Source: CAYNFT01 sp964396535 (lineage in GTDB: Bacteria > Chloroflexota > Dehalococcoidia > Dehalococcoidales > UBA2162). Taken from it: a stretch of DNA of 15,943 bases. The stretch is taken from assembly GCA_964396535.1 (NCBI GenBank), contig CAYNFT010000047.1:1-15943 (forward strand), given 5' to 3'. Positions 1 to 6,415 of this stretch are shown here, piece after piece (within the stretch, counting starts at the first letter, position 1; each line of letters starts with the position of its first letter). Below the pieces are notes generated by a model. That model was not told where the DNA came from. It did not search any database and was given only the letters and a program-made list of their open reading frames with translations. A program made the translations under genes and the position numbers.

Positions 1-243
1 TATGGGGAAGTTAACATCGTCTATGTCATGAGTCAAACAAACGGCGAATTTCTTATTATCAGGATAATTTACCTTGAGCCCATTTTCGACTAAGAATGCT
101 GAAACCTGTGGCTCCAATACACACCTGTGTTTTGATAGATAGTAAGGAAATCTCTGATACTGGTCCAGAAGCTGAGGCTCATATTCTTCTAACTTGGTAA
201 ATAGCTCCCAAAGCTCAATGTTTGATTTAAGTTTATCAAGCAT
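1..243 (-). CDS. Polysaccharide-deacetylase-like protein, N-terminal part (runs off the left edge)
   Basis: An open frame starts at an ATG at 243 and stays open for 81 codons to the window edge, so only the N-terminus is seen. The first 50 or so residues are charged and helical. Near residues 67-76 there is AVCLTHDIDD. The T-H-D-x-D pattern is the first metal-binding motif of NodB-like carbohydrate esterases in the branch that writes it THDVD rather than TFDDG, and an N-terminal extension before it is usual in that branch. A role in deacetylating cell-surface or capsule polysaccharide is inferred from the motif alone. It lies 112 bases downstream of glmS on the same strand, which fits amino-sugar and envelope metabolism. 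The ribosome site is weak (GAGCGAG). The family call is moderately sure; substrate is unknown. Confidence 0.6.
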   Translation of the reverse strand, partial: MLDKLKSNIELWELFTKLEEYEPQLLDQYQRFPYYLSKHRCVLEPQVSAFLVENGLKVNYPDNKKFAVCLTHDIDDVNFPI

Positions 244-355
244 GATGCTTCTCGCTCGTATAGGTTTTTACATCGCAACATATAGGAATTTCCATCTCTA
301 ATAGTCAATATTATGATGCTCTCATCAGGGTCCTGTACTGGGCTGCGTGCAGGTC

Positions 356-2128
356 CTACTTTACGGTGACTGATTTGGCCAGGTTACGAGGCCTGTCCGG
401 GTTCTTGCCCCGGGCCAGGGCTGCATAGTAAGCCAATAGCTGTAGCGGTACCACGCTCACCAGCGGGTAGAATATTTCTTCCACTTCAGGAAGCTTTATC
501 CACTCGTCGAAAATCTCGTTATCTGTGTCGGAGAGTCCAATGATAAAAGCACCTCTTGCCTTCGTCTCCATGGCGTTGGACAGAGTATCGTAATAGGTAT
601 CATCCTTGGGACAGATGACCAGCACCGGGGTACCCTTGTCAATTAAGGCAAGGGTACCGTGTTTAAGCTCGCCGGCGGGCATTCCCTCGGCATGAATATA
701 TGAAATCTCTTTTAGCTTCAGGGCACCTTCCAGAGCAATGGCAAAGTTGATTCCGCGAGCGAGGAAGTAGAAATCTGGCTTGTCGCTTATCTCACTGCCC
801 AGCATTCTCACTTTCTCTCCGTTGGTGTTCAGATTTTCCATAATCAGGCTACTGATTTCCCTGAGCCATTGCCTTCCCTTCTCAAGCCGGTTAAGCATGG
901 CGAAAGTCAGAAGATAGAATAGCACCAGTTGTGCTACGAACGACTTGGTAGCGGCGACACAAAGTTCCGGACCGCAGTTCAGGTAGATTACCCTGTCGCT
1001 CATCCGGGTTAGTGTGGAACCAGGAATATTGACCATAGAGATTATTCTCGCTCCATTGGCCTTCGCCAACTTCACGCCGGCAATGACATCAGCCGTCTCG
1101 CCGCTCTGAGAAATGGCTATTACCACGGTATTCTTGTCTATGGAGTTGGCGAAGTATTCAAACTCAGAAGCCATCACCACATCACAGAACTTCCCTGCCA
1201 GATTTGAGAAGAGGTACCTTCCAATAAGCGCTGCATGTCGTGACGTGCCGCAGGCGGTGATAATTACTTGCCTCGCCCTCAGTATTTCTAGGGCGAGTTC
1301 CAGTAGTAATCCGTCGTCCTGACGTATTGCGGCTTCGATAGCGTCAGGTTCCTCAAATATTTCTTTTGACATGTAGTACTTATGTCCGTTCCTTGGTGTC
1401 ACCTGCCACTCATAATCGATCTGCTGAGGCTGTTTTTCAAGCTCTTTCCCCGCTCTGTCGAAAAAGGCAATACCACTTCGGCTAACCACCGCTACCTCGT
1501 CGTCTTCCAAAGGAATAATGCGGTCAGCTCGGCCGAGGAGTGAGACAATATCGCTAGCCACAAAGTATCCTTGAGCACCCATCCCAACCACCAGCGGGCT
1601 TTCCTTCTTTGCTGCCACTAGCTTGTCTGGCTCCCGGCTAGAGATAGCCACTAAAGCGTAGGAGCCCTCCAGCTCAGCTATTGCACCCAGCATGGCTTCT
1701 TGGAGAGAAGCCCCCTCTGCCATATAATCTTCCATAAGGTGGCAGACCACCTCGGAATCGGTCTCCGAGGCAAAGTGATGCCGGCTCGCTAGTAGTCGGC
1801 GCAGGCTTTGATAGTTGTCTATGATTCCGTTATGCACTAGGGCAATCTCCGATTTGCAATCAAGGTGGGGATGGGCGTTATCCTCGCACACCCGGCCATG
1901 AGTTGCCCACCGTACATGTCCAATGCCTAGGCTCCCTGTCAGTTCGTCCAGGTGCTGTTCTCTGTTCACCACCTCAACCGCACCGACACCTTTTCTGCAA
2001 AGGATGTGCCCGTTGTTGACTGTAGCCATACCTGCAGAATCATATCCGCGGTACTCTAGTGTTCTAAGGCAGTCTAGCATTACAGGAGCTACTTGCTCGT
2101 TGCTCACAAAACCCACTATTCCACACAT
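356..2128 (-). CDS. glmS: Glutamine-fructose-6-phosphate aminotransferase (isomerizing)
   Basis: Makes glucosamine-6-phosphate from fructose-6-phosphate and glutamine, the first step towards UDP-GlcNAc for peptidoglycan and surface glycans; cytoplasmic. The 590 residues compare with about 609 in E. coli. Met1 is followed by Cys2, the glutaminase nucleophile, in MCGIVGFVSN. The N-terminal glutamine amidotransferase class II domain (about 1-220) carries HVRWATHG and HNGIIDNY. Two SIS sugar-isomerase domains follow, with ACGTSRHA, AISQSGETADV and, in the second, KEISYIHAEGMPAGELKHG. The C-terminus NLAKSVTVK is the family's usual end, so the gene is complete. The start is set by AAGGA seven bases before the ATG. 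It sits 57 bases after a response regulator on the same strand, so the two may be co-transcribed. The gap is too short for a glmS ribozyme. Confidence 0.97.
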   Translation of the reverse strand: MCGIVGFVSNEQVAPVMLDCLRTLEYRGYDSAGMATVNNGHILCRKGVGAVEVVNREQHLDELTGSLGIGHVRWATHGRVCEDNAHPHLDCKSEIALVHNGIIDNYQSLRRLLASRHHFASETDSEVVCHLMEDYMAEGASLQEAMLGAIAELEGSYALVAISSREPDKLVAAKKESPLVVGMGAQGYFVASDIVSLLGRADRIIPLEDDEVAVVSRSGIAFFDRAGKELEKQPQQIDYEWQVTPRNGHKYYMSKEIFEEPDAIEAAIRQDDGLLLELALEILRARQVIITACGTSRHAALIGRYLFSNLAGKFCDVVMASEFEYFANSIDKNTVVIAISQSGETADVIAGVKLAKANGARIISMVNIPGSTLTRMSDRVIYLNCGPELCVAATKSFVAQLVLFYLLTFAMLNRLEKGRQWLREISSLIMENLNTNGEKVRMLGSEISDKPDFYFLARGINFAIALEGALKLKEISYIHAEGMPAGELKHGTLALIDKGTPVLVICPKDDTYYDTLSNAMETKARGAFIIGLSDTDNEIFDEWIKLPEVEEIFYPLVSVVPLQLLAYYAALARGKNPDRPRNLAKSVTVK

Positions 2129-2185
2129 AGTTTTATCCTTAATCTCATTGTTGCTGGCTGGTCTCCATGATACCTATGCCCACCT

Positions 2186-2872
2186 TCAGCCCGATTGCTG
2201 GTTTACTTCTTCCAAACAGTAGCCAACGCCCCGGTAGTTGATAATATTGATAGGGTTAGGGAAGAAGGCTTGCAGCTTCTCACGTAAACAGCGGATATAG
2301 AAGTAAAGTGTAGCAAGGGTCACTTCCTTTCCTGCCCACACCTCACCGATAAGTCGGGAATAATCAAGCAGCCTGCCTTTATTAAGTACCAGGCAGGAAG
2401 CAAGGCGAAATTCGGTAGCAGAGAGGTAACCTAAACCATTTCCCTTCTCTGAGGGAGGATTACTTTGCATATTATCTATATTCATTCCGGGATTGTCATC
2501 TCTCTTATCAAACTTGGGTTTTCGTTTGAGTAGGCTCCGCACCCGTGCCACCAGCTCGCGAAGGCTCGGAGGCTTCGTCATAAAGGCGTCAGCTCCGAGC
2601 TCAAGCGACTCAGCGGCGTCCTCATGACCACCGAGAACAATAATCGGCAGATAGCTGGCTTGGCGAATTCGCAGGCAAGCGTCTTCTCCGTATACCTCTG
2701 GCAATCCTCTGTCAATAATAATCACGTCAGGGTATGACTCGTATAACTTTTTTAGTCCATCAAGGGCATCTGTAGCTCTTGTCACCTCATACCCTGCCCC
2801 TTCCAAGGCGGCAGCTACTGTCATACCTATGCCTTCATCCATTTCAATAACTAAAATACTTGGCTGTCTGAT
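2186..2872 (-). CDS. OmpR-type response regulator with an apparent ATC start
   Basis: Cytoplasmic DNA-binding regulator, read here as 228 residues. Receiver domain (about 4-115): beta-1 is ILVIE at 6-10, the phospho-acceptor is Asp54 in VIIIDRGLP and the invariant lysine is Lys100 in MTKPP. The usual Thr/Ser after beta-4 is Gly81 (IVLGGHE). A polar linker leads to a winged-helix Trans_reg_C domain (about 150-223) ending YRGVGYCLEE. The first ATG in frame (2842) would remove beta-1 and has no ribosome site. The frame is open further up, and a GGAGG at 2880-2884 sits seven bases before an ATC at 2872. No ATG, GTG or TTG lies in frame between them, so I place the start at 2872 while noting that ATC is very unusual. 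No kinase is adjacent; glmS lies downstream. Confidence 0.82.
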   Translation of the reverse strand: MRQPSILVIEMDEGIGMTVAAALEGAGYEVTRATDALDGLKKLYESYPDVIIIDRGLPEVYGEDACLRIRQASYLPIIVLGGHEDAAESLELGADAFMTKPPSLRELVARVRSLLKRKPKFDKRDDNPGMNIDNMQSNPPSEKGNGLGYLSATEFRLASCLVLNKGRLLDYSRLIGEVWAGKEVTLATLYFYIRCLREKLQAFFPNPINIINYRGVGYCLEEVNQQSG

Positions 2873-2879
2873 GATACAA

Positions 2880-2884
2880 CCTCC
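2880..2884 (-). promoter_or_regulatory. Shine-Dalgarno GGAGG that decides the regulator's start
   Basis: GGAGG on the minus strand, seven bases before the ATC at 2872. The neighbouring regulator at 3819 and the small genes at 9218 and 9496 have the same spacing from their SD to an ATG, so this one points to 2872 rather than to the ATG at 2842, which is 37 bases away. Confidence 0.6.
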
Positions 2885-2966
2885 AATGAGTAGTGAACAC
2901 TTGGTATCTTACTACATGGAGGTGGAAATCATCGTCCTAAAAGTACCTGAAATGGTGCCAAAAGGT

Positions 2967-2995
2967 GGATAATTGGCGGATAATTGGTCCCAATT
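2967..2995. promoter_or_regulatory. Tandem GGATAATTGG repeats, 11-base period, overlapping a palindrome
   Basis: GGATAATTGG occurs at 2967-2976 and again at 2978-2987, exactly 11 bases apart. The second copy runs into AATTGGTCCCAATT (2982-2995), a perfect inverted repeat of 6-base arms around TC. Regulators of the PhoB/OmpR class typically bind head-to-tail sites with an 11-base period. These repeats lie about 95 bases upstream of an OmpR-type regulator gene, so an autoregulatory operator is plausible but unproven. Confidence 0.35.
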
Positions 2996-3126
2996 TGATA
3001 AGAGGCAAACAAGTAACCGTTTTTCGGGAGGCTACGTTCCCTATCACACTCGCACGGACAAGGAGTGAGAGTTAAAGGGTGAGTATAGACATACCTAGAA
3101 AATCAAAATTTTCGACCGGGAACAAT

Positions 3127-3819
3127 TTAGGCATATTTAACAAACCTGTAACCTACTCCTCGTTCGGTAATGATCATTTTTGGATTGTTGGTATCAGGCT
3201 CGATCTTGGAACGGAGACGATGGACGTATTTCTTGACGAAACTGGGATCATCCAAGTATTCTGAACCCCATATTTTTTCCAGCAAATTGCTATGGGTAAG
3301 TATCTTGCCTTCATTTCTTACCAGTTCTGCGAGCAACTGAAACTCGGTAGGAGTCAAATTTTGTCGCTTGCCTGAAATGAAGACTTCACGTGTGGCGAAA
3401 TTGATGGCTATTTCATTGCCAATAGTAACCAAACGCTGTGGTTTGAAGCCACCTACATTGGTGCGACGGAGCAAAGCCCTTACTCTGGCTAGGAATTCGA
3501 TAGGATTGAGTGGCTTGATGATATAGTCATCAGCTCCCATCTCAAGTTCCTTGGCTCTCTCAAGGGAGTTTTGTTCCTCAGTAATGACGATCAAGCCGAT
3601 ATCAGAAAATTCACGAATTTTGCTGACCAGGTCCAGAGTAGCTATATCAGGTAAAGAGGAATCCACAATAATCAAATCGGGCGATTCGTCTTCTACTAGC
3701 TCTAGTCCTTGCAGCCCCCTAGAAACTGCAATAACGTTAACATCAGGATACCTCACCTGCAAGCAAAATGAGATGTCCTTGACAACCTGCTCGCTCTCTT
3801 CAATAACTAAGAACTTCAT
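3127..3819 (-). CDS. OmpR-type response regulator (orphan)
   Basis: Cytoplasmic transcription regulator of 230 residues. Receiver domain (about 1-115): acidic pair Glu-Glu after beta-1 (FLVIEES), phospho-acceptor Asp53 in LIIVDSSLP, Thr80 in VITEE and Lys102 in YIIKPLNP, so all switch residues are present. The winged-helix Trans_reg_C domain (about 130-228) has LTPTEFQLLAEL, the recognition-helix region FVKKYVHRLRSKI and the terminal RGVGYRFV. Two ATGs compete: that at 3825 directly abuts the SD sequence GGAGGA, while that at 3819 lies seven bases after GGAGG, so 3819 is chosen. No histidine kinase is next to it. It resembles the regulator at 2186-2872 in architecture but not closely in sequence, so the two are not recent duplicates. 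Target genes are unknown. Confidence 0.92.
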   Translation of the reverse strand: MKFLVIEESEQVVKDISFCLQVRYPDVNVIAVSRGLQGLELVEDESPDLIIVDSSLPDIATLDLVSKIREFSDIGLIVITEEQNSLERAKELEMGADDYIIKPLNPIEFLARVRALLRRTNVGGFKPQRLVTIGNEIAINFATREVFISGKRQNLTPTEFQLLAELVRNEGKILTHSNLLEKIWGSEYLDDPSFVKKYVHRLRSKIEPDTNNPKMIITERGVGYRFVKYA

Positions 3820-3974
3820 CACCATTCCTCCACTCTAGTAAACTTTATTTTAATTCGAAACCTAACTCTTCCTGAAACCAAGAGGCGGTTCCTTACACCC
3901 CTTATAAAATATGACGCTACTAAATGAGCAGCGTACAAATCTTTCACAATTTATACGCGTATGCTACCTTAATA

Positions 3975-4012
3975 TTATCCTTTTGGCTCATTCTATGTAG
4001 CCAAAAGGATAA
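3975..4012. repeat. Perfect 14-base inverted repeat, 10-base loop
   Basis: TTATCCTTTTGGCT (3975-3988) pairs exactly with AGCCAAAAGGATAA (3999-4012) around CATTCTATGT. There is no T-run on either side, so it is not a standard intrinsic terminator. It may be an operator, a recombinase site or the relic of a small mobile hairpin element. Confidence 0.7.
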
Positions 4013-4030
4013 CATATGGAGTTATTATAG

Positions 4031-4046
4031 TTCGCCAAGCGGCGAA
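4031..4046. repeat. Short perfect hairpin TTCGCC-AAGC-GGCGAA
   Basis: Six-base arms around a four-base loop, 19 bases after the larger inverted repeat at 3975-4012. No T-tract follows, and function is unknown. Confidence 0.5.
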
Positions 4047-4377
4047 TGTCAAGAGGTTTCAGCAATATTGAGCCTTTTTAATAATACTCAGATTCTACCG
4101 AAGTCTTTTAGAAAGAATCATTATCAGGGTATCTGACCTCTGCATAGCCGGTTAAACCTTTTGGTTCAAAGAAATTTCACATTTCAATCTGCAACTCAAT
4201 ATAATCACCTCAGCTCCCAGGTCGGCAAGTGGCTTTCCGCAGTATCAGTAGAGGCTTACCTCAGGAGCACCGTGCTAGAAGGAAGAGTGGCTTGGCTACT
4301 AGGTACCGATAGCGAGACAGCAGGTCAGTTGTTTAAGGGACAAATCAAGGAGAGAACTGACGTCTTTTTCGGCAAAA

Positions 4378-4421
4378 AGCGGGTGATGGGATTCGAACCC
4401 ACGACGTCTTGCTTGGGAAGC
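4378..4421 (-). other. 3' half of tRNA-Gly(CCC): probable attachment-site remnant
   Basis: Minus strand from 4421 to 4378 reads as a perfect tRNA 3' half. It has an anticodon loop TTCCCAA (4419-4413, anticodon CCC), anticodon 3' stem GCAAG (4412-4408) and five-base variable loop. The T-arm is GTGGG-TTCGAAT-CCCAT (4402-4386), followed by acceptor strand CACCCGC (4385-4379) and discriminator T. No CCA is encoded. The matching 5' half is absent: upstream bases contain no GCGGGTG acceptor strand, no D-arm, and only a partial anticodon 5' stem. A 3' half starting at the anticodon loop is what site-specific integration into a tRNA gene leaves at the far end of an element. By that logic the element would lie on the higher-coordinate side. 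Confidence 0.72.
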
Positions 4422-4466
4422 ACCAAGGATAAAAGGCGGGAATCCCTTGCCCCCTTTCTGGCTTGC

Positions 4467-4485
4467 ATTATACGTAGCGTATAAT
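4467..4485. repeat. Perfect 8-base inverted repeat ATTATACG-TAG-CGTATAAT
   Basis: Arms 4467-4474 and 4478-4485 around a three-base centre. It lies between the tRNA fragment and the end of the HEAT-like pseudogene. The compact symmetry suits a dimeric DNA-binding protein, or the core or arm site of a recombinase. Confidence 0.5.
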
Positions 4486-4499
4486 CCTTAGGTCAAGGG

Positions 4500-4891
4500 C
4501 TAGTTGTGCAAAGTAAAACCTGATTGATTAATTTGACCAGTAATAGGTTCACCGCGAAGAAGAAATTCGCTAAATGCTTTTTCCCAAGGGACCGGATCAA
4601 CACCACAGAGCTGACGAAACGTCAGTTCGGCATAACGAGACGGTTAAGATATTCGATGGCCTTTGGATCTTCTATCTTTCCCAGAGTACGAACAAAATCT
4701 GCTATGCTCTCAAGTTCATCTGGTTTTCGTGATTGGCAAAATCTTCGCTTGGCGTTTTCTAATGACTCACCAAGCGGCTTTACAGCTAATTTACTTTCTT
4801 GAGTTAGTTGTTCCCATTCTCCGTTATTAATCAAGTCCCGAATTCTTTTCTTATCCTCCATACCACGAGGGAATTTATCCAAGATGCCCAT
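4500..4891 (-). pseudogene. HEAT-repeat-like small protein, probably frameshifted
   Basis: An intact frame runs from ATG 4891 to a TGA at 4622 (89 residues), with AGGAGG seven bases before the ATG, so it is or was translated. Residues about 20-50 and 60-86 look like HEAT/PBS-lyase-like helical repeats (LGKIEDPKAIEYLNRLV fits the repeat pattern). Just after the stop, another minus-strand frame, open from a TAA at about 4641 to a TAG at 4500-4502, continues in protein-like fashion with ELTFRQLCGVDPVPWEKAFS. HEAT proteins often have a G-D-x-x-x-W segment after the repeats. The two parts differ in frame by one insertion or two deletions, so I read one decayed gene. A genuine 89-residue protein followed by chance sequence remains possible. 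No binding partner can be inferred. Confidence 0.55.
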
Positions 4892-5545
4892 CTACAAACC
4901 TCCTAAGGGATATTTCACAACTAACAAGCATGCCACATTACAAGTGTTGAAGGATGCATACTTAGTCCCCGCTGTCGTTTTACGAAATTCTATACTTCTA
5001 AATATTGGATGCCAATCACAATTGGCAAAAGCCAAGGAACGATAAGATGATTGTACTAGTACCAGCGAGATTTAGTCGCTACCAAATAAGGAGTCCCACC
5101 AAGAAAAATTGTATACCTCCTTGTAGAAACGCTTTAAATCTTGATGCCAGATCTTTATGAATCGGGATTTCAACCGGAAGGAGGGAACGAGCCACACGTT
5201 CAGGCGAAGAGAGGCGAGCTTGCTTCAAAGTATACGGACTAGTTAGTAAGACTTGGAGTGTGTGCAGAACCTGGTCGGGTAGATGATTATCGGATGGCAC
5301 TCCGAAGCGCAACCAACCCCGAACACCATCCAGAATTGCACTTTTTCATCAACTTACCCGGTATACCAAAGCAGGGAATTTGGGTAAAACCACCGGAGGT
5401 TTTGTGTGACGGTCATAAGCCGGTCATGTTGTTTTGGCTAACATACTAGCCTATATCTAAATGGGGACAGGCTGGAACTCTACAAACCCGTATATTACTG
5501 TACCCAAGAGCCCAAGTGTAACAGAAGGATGATAACTGTGACCTC
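4892..5545. other. Gene-poor stretch between the HEAT-like gene and the prenyltransferase gene
   Basis: About 650 bases in which I recognise no gene. The longest minus-strand frame (roughly 5079-5345) would need a TTG start with no convincing ribosome site and matches nothing I know. A plus-strand frame at 5258-5449 is equally unconvincing. It holds one 7-base inverted repeat (5010-5027). The prenyltransferase operon ends at its right edge, but no T-tailed hairpin terminator is visible. Confidence 0.5.
5010..5027. repeat. Inverted repeat TGCCAAT-CACA-ATTGGCA
   Basis: Seven-base perfect arms around a four-base spacer. ATTGG and GCCAA recur just outside it (5005-5009 and 5031-5035). No gene starts within 100 bases, so its role is unclear. 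Confidence 0.4.
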
Positions 5546-6415
5546 TCACCCGCTTAATAGCCAAATATCTAAACACATGGCCAAGAATATTAAGCCCAGG
5601 TATGGAAATGCAGATAGCTTGTACAGTCTCCACGAATCCCGGGAAGAAGTAGAAATTACCAATTTGATGCTGGTATAGATCAATACACCGCTCAGCAGGT
5701 TTGCTAACACTAAATACAGCCACGTAAAACTACTTACAAAATAAATAGCGATAGAAGCGAGATAAAGTATTAGGCTGAGTACTAGCAGCACATTAACCAC
5801 TTTCCTTGTCTCCCAACTCACTGGGAAGTAACGTATCCCAGCACCTAGATAGTCTTCCCGATGGACTATCATGACGCTCCAGAGATGAAGCGGTAGCCAG
5901 ACGGCGATAAGAAGGCACAGCAGCAATAGTGGCCAGCTAAAAGCAGGTTCGATAGCAAACCAGCCCATAAGCACTGGGGCACAGCTAGCCAGCATACCCT
6001 GGGGAAAGATACACGTCCACCTCTTTCGCCATACTATGGCTGCTACCGTTCCCACTAAAGCAGCAAGGAAGCAAAAAGGATGTAGTTGCCAGGCTAGAAC
6101 TAGCCCAATAATAACCAGACCTGTAGTTAGCGGCAATACTTTTTCCGCAGGATAGATACGTTTCGACGGTAGAACTCTATGTCTGGTGCGTTGCATCCTG
6201 GCGTCAACATGGCGGTCAAGGTAGTTGGTTAGCCCATTAACACCAGCGCTGCCCAGCAATATCGTTATCAGAACGAGTAGAAGCCTATCTAGAGATAGGT
6301 GTCCATCTCCAGCTATAATTGCAGCGCAAACACCAATGAAGGTTATCAAGCTGCTCTCACGAGGTTTTAATACCTCAATGTAGTCTCTAATCATTCTGCA
6401 TCTGGAATTTTTCAT
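5546..6415 (-). CDS. UbiA-family prenyltransferase, protoheme IX farnesyltransferase (CtaB/CyoE) type
   Basis: Polytopic membrane enzyme (289 residues, about nine hydrophobic segments) of the UbiA superfamily. The first Asp-rich motif, about 64-76, is NYLDRHVDARMQRT. It matches the CtaB signature NxxxDRDIDxxMxRT, but the middle Asp is His69. The second motif, HREDYLGAGIRYFPV (about 185-199), matches the DYxxAGxPMLPV of heme O synthases. The family adds a farnesyl group to heme b to make heme O. The C-terminal AFPYLGLIFLAMCLDIWLL is the family's usual last helix, so the gene is full length. A longer frame to 6520 would lie deep inside the cytochrome gene, so ATG 6415 is preferred (6394 is possible); it overlaps the cytochrome gene by 29 bases. 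It is the last gene of the FeS/cytochrome b operon, with no heme-copper oxidase in view, so another prenyl acceptor cannot be excluded. Confidence 0.82.
   Translation of the reverse strand: MKNSRCRMIRDYIEVLKPRESSLITFIGVCAAIIAGDGHLSLDRLLLVLITILLGSAGVNGLTNYLDRHVDARMQRTRHRVLPSKRIYPAEKVLPLTTGLVIIGLVLAWQLHPFCFLAALVGTVAAIVWRKRWTCIFPQGMLASCAPVLMGWFAIEPAFSWPLLLLCLLIAVWLPLHLWSVMIVHREDYLGAGIRYFPVSWETRKVVNVLLVLSLILYLASIAIYFVSSFTWLYLVLANLLSGVLIYTSIKLVISTSSRDSWRLYKLSAFPYLGLIFLAMCLDIWLLSG

Larger units (their letters stand above)
3826..4377. other. Gene-poor stretch upstream of the response regulator
   Basis: About 550 bases with no open frame that has both a ribosome site and protein-like composition. 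It contains the upstream region of the regulator at 3127-3819 and two perfect inverted repeats (3975-4012 and 4031-4046). It ends at the tRNA fragment at 4378. The sequence looks richer in A+T than the flanking genes. Confidence 0.6.

Noticed and set aside
2129..2185. glmS ribozyme upstream of glmS
   Set aside because: The gap to the preceding gene is only 57 bases, far too short for the ribozyme.
4378..4450. Complete tRNA-Gly gene
   Set aside because: The 5' acceptor strand, D-arm and full anticodon 5' stem are missing, so it cannot fold as a tRNA.
4161..4484. Plus-strand open frame ending with GFEPTTSCLGS
   Set aside because: That peptide is the antisense translation of a tRNA 3' half, a well-known false gene call; the rest of the frame has no ribosome site.
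5079..5345. Minus-strand frame of about 80-90 codons
   Set aside because: It needs a TTG start with no clear ribosome site, and I recognise no domain; not enough to call a gene.
5258..5449. Plus-strand frame of 63 codons; also considered a group II intron or transposase relic
   Set aside because: No domain V-like RNA element, reverse-transcriptase motif, DDE signature or terminal repeats could be found.
5457..5723. Alternative minus-strand frame at the end of the prenyltransferase gene (possible frameshift)
   Set aside because: The main frame already has the normal CtaB C-terminal helix and stop, so the other frame is a shadow.
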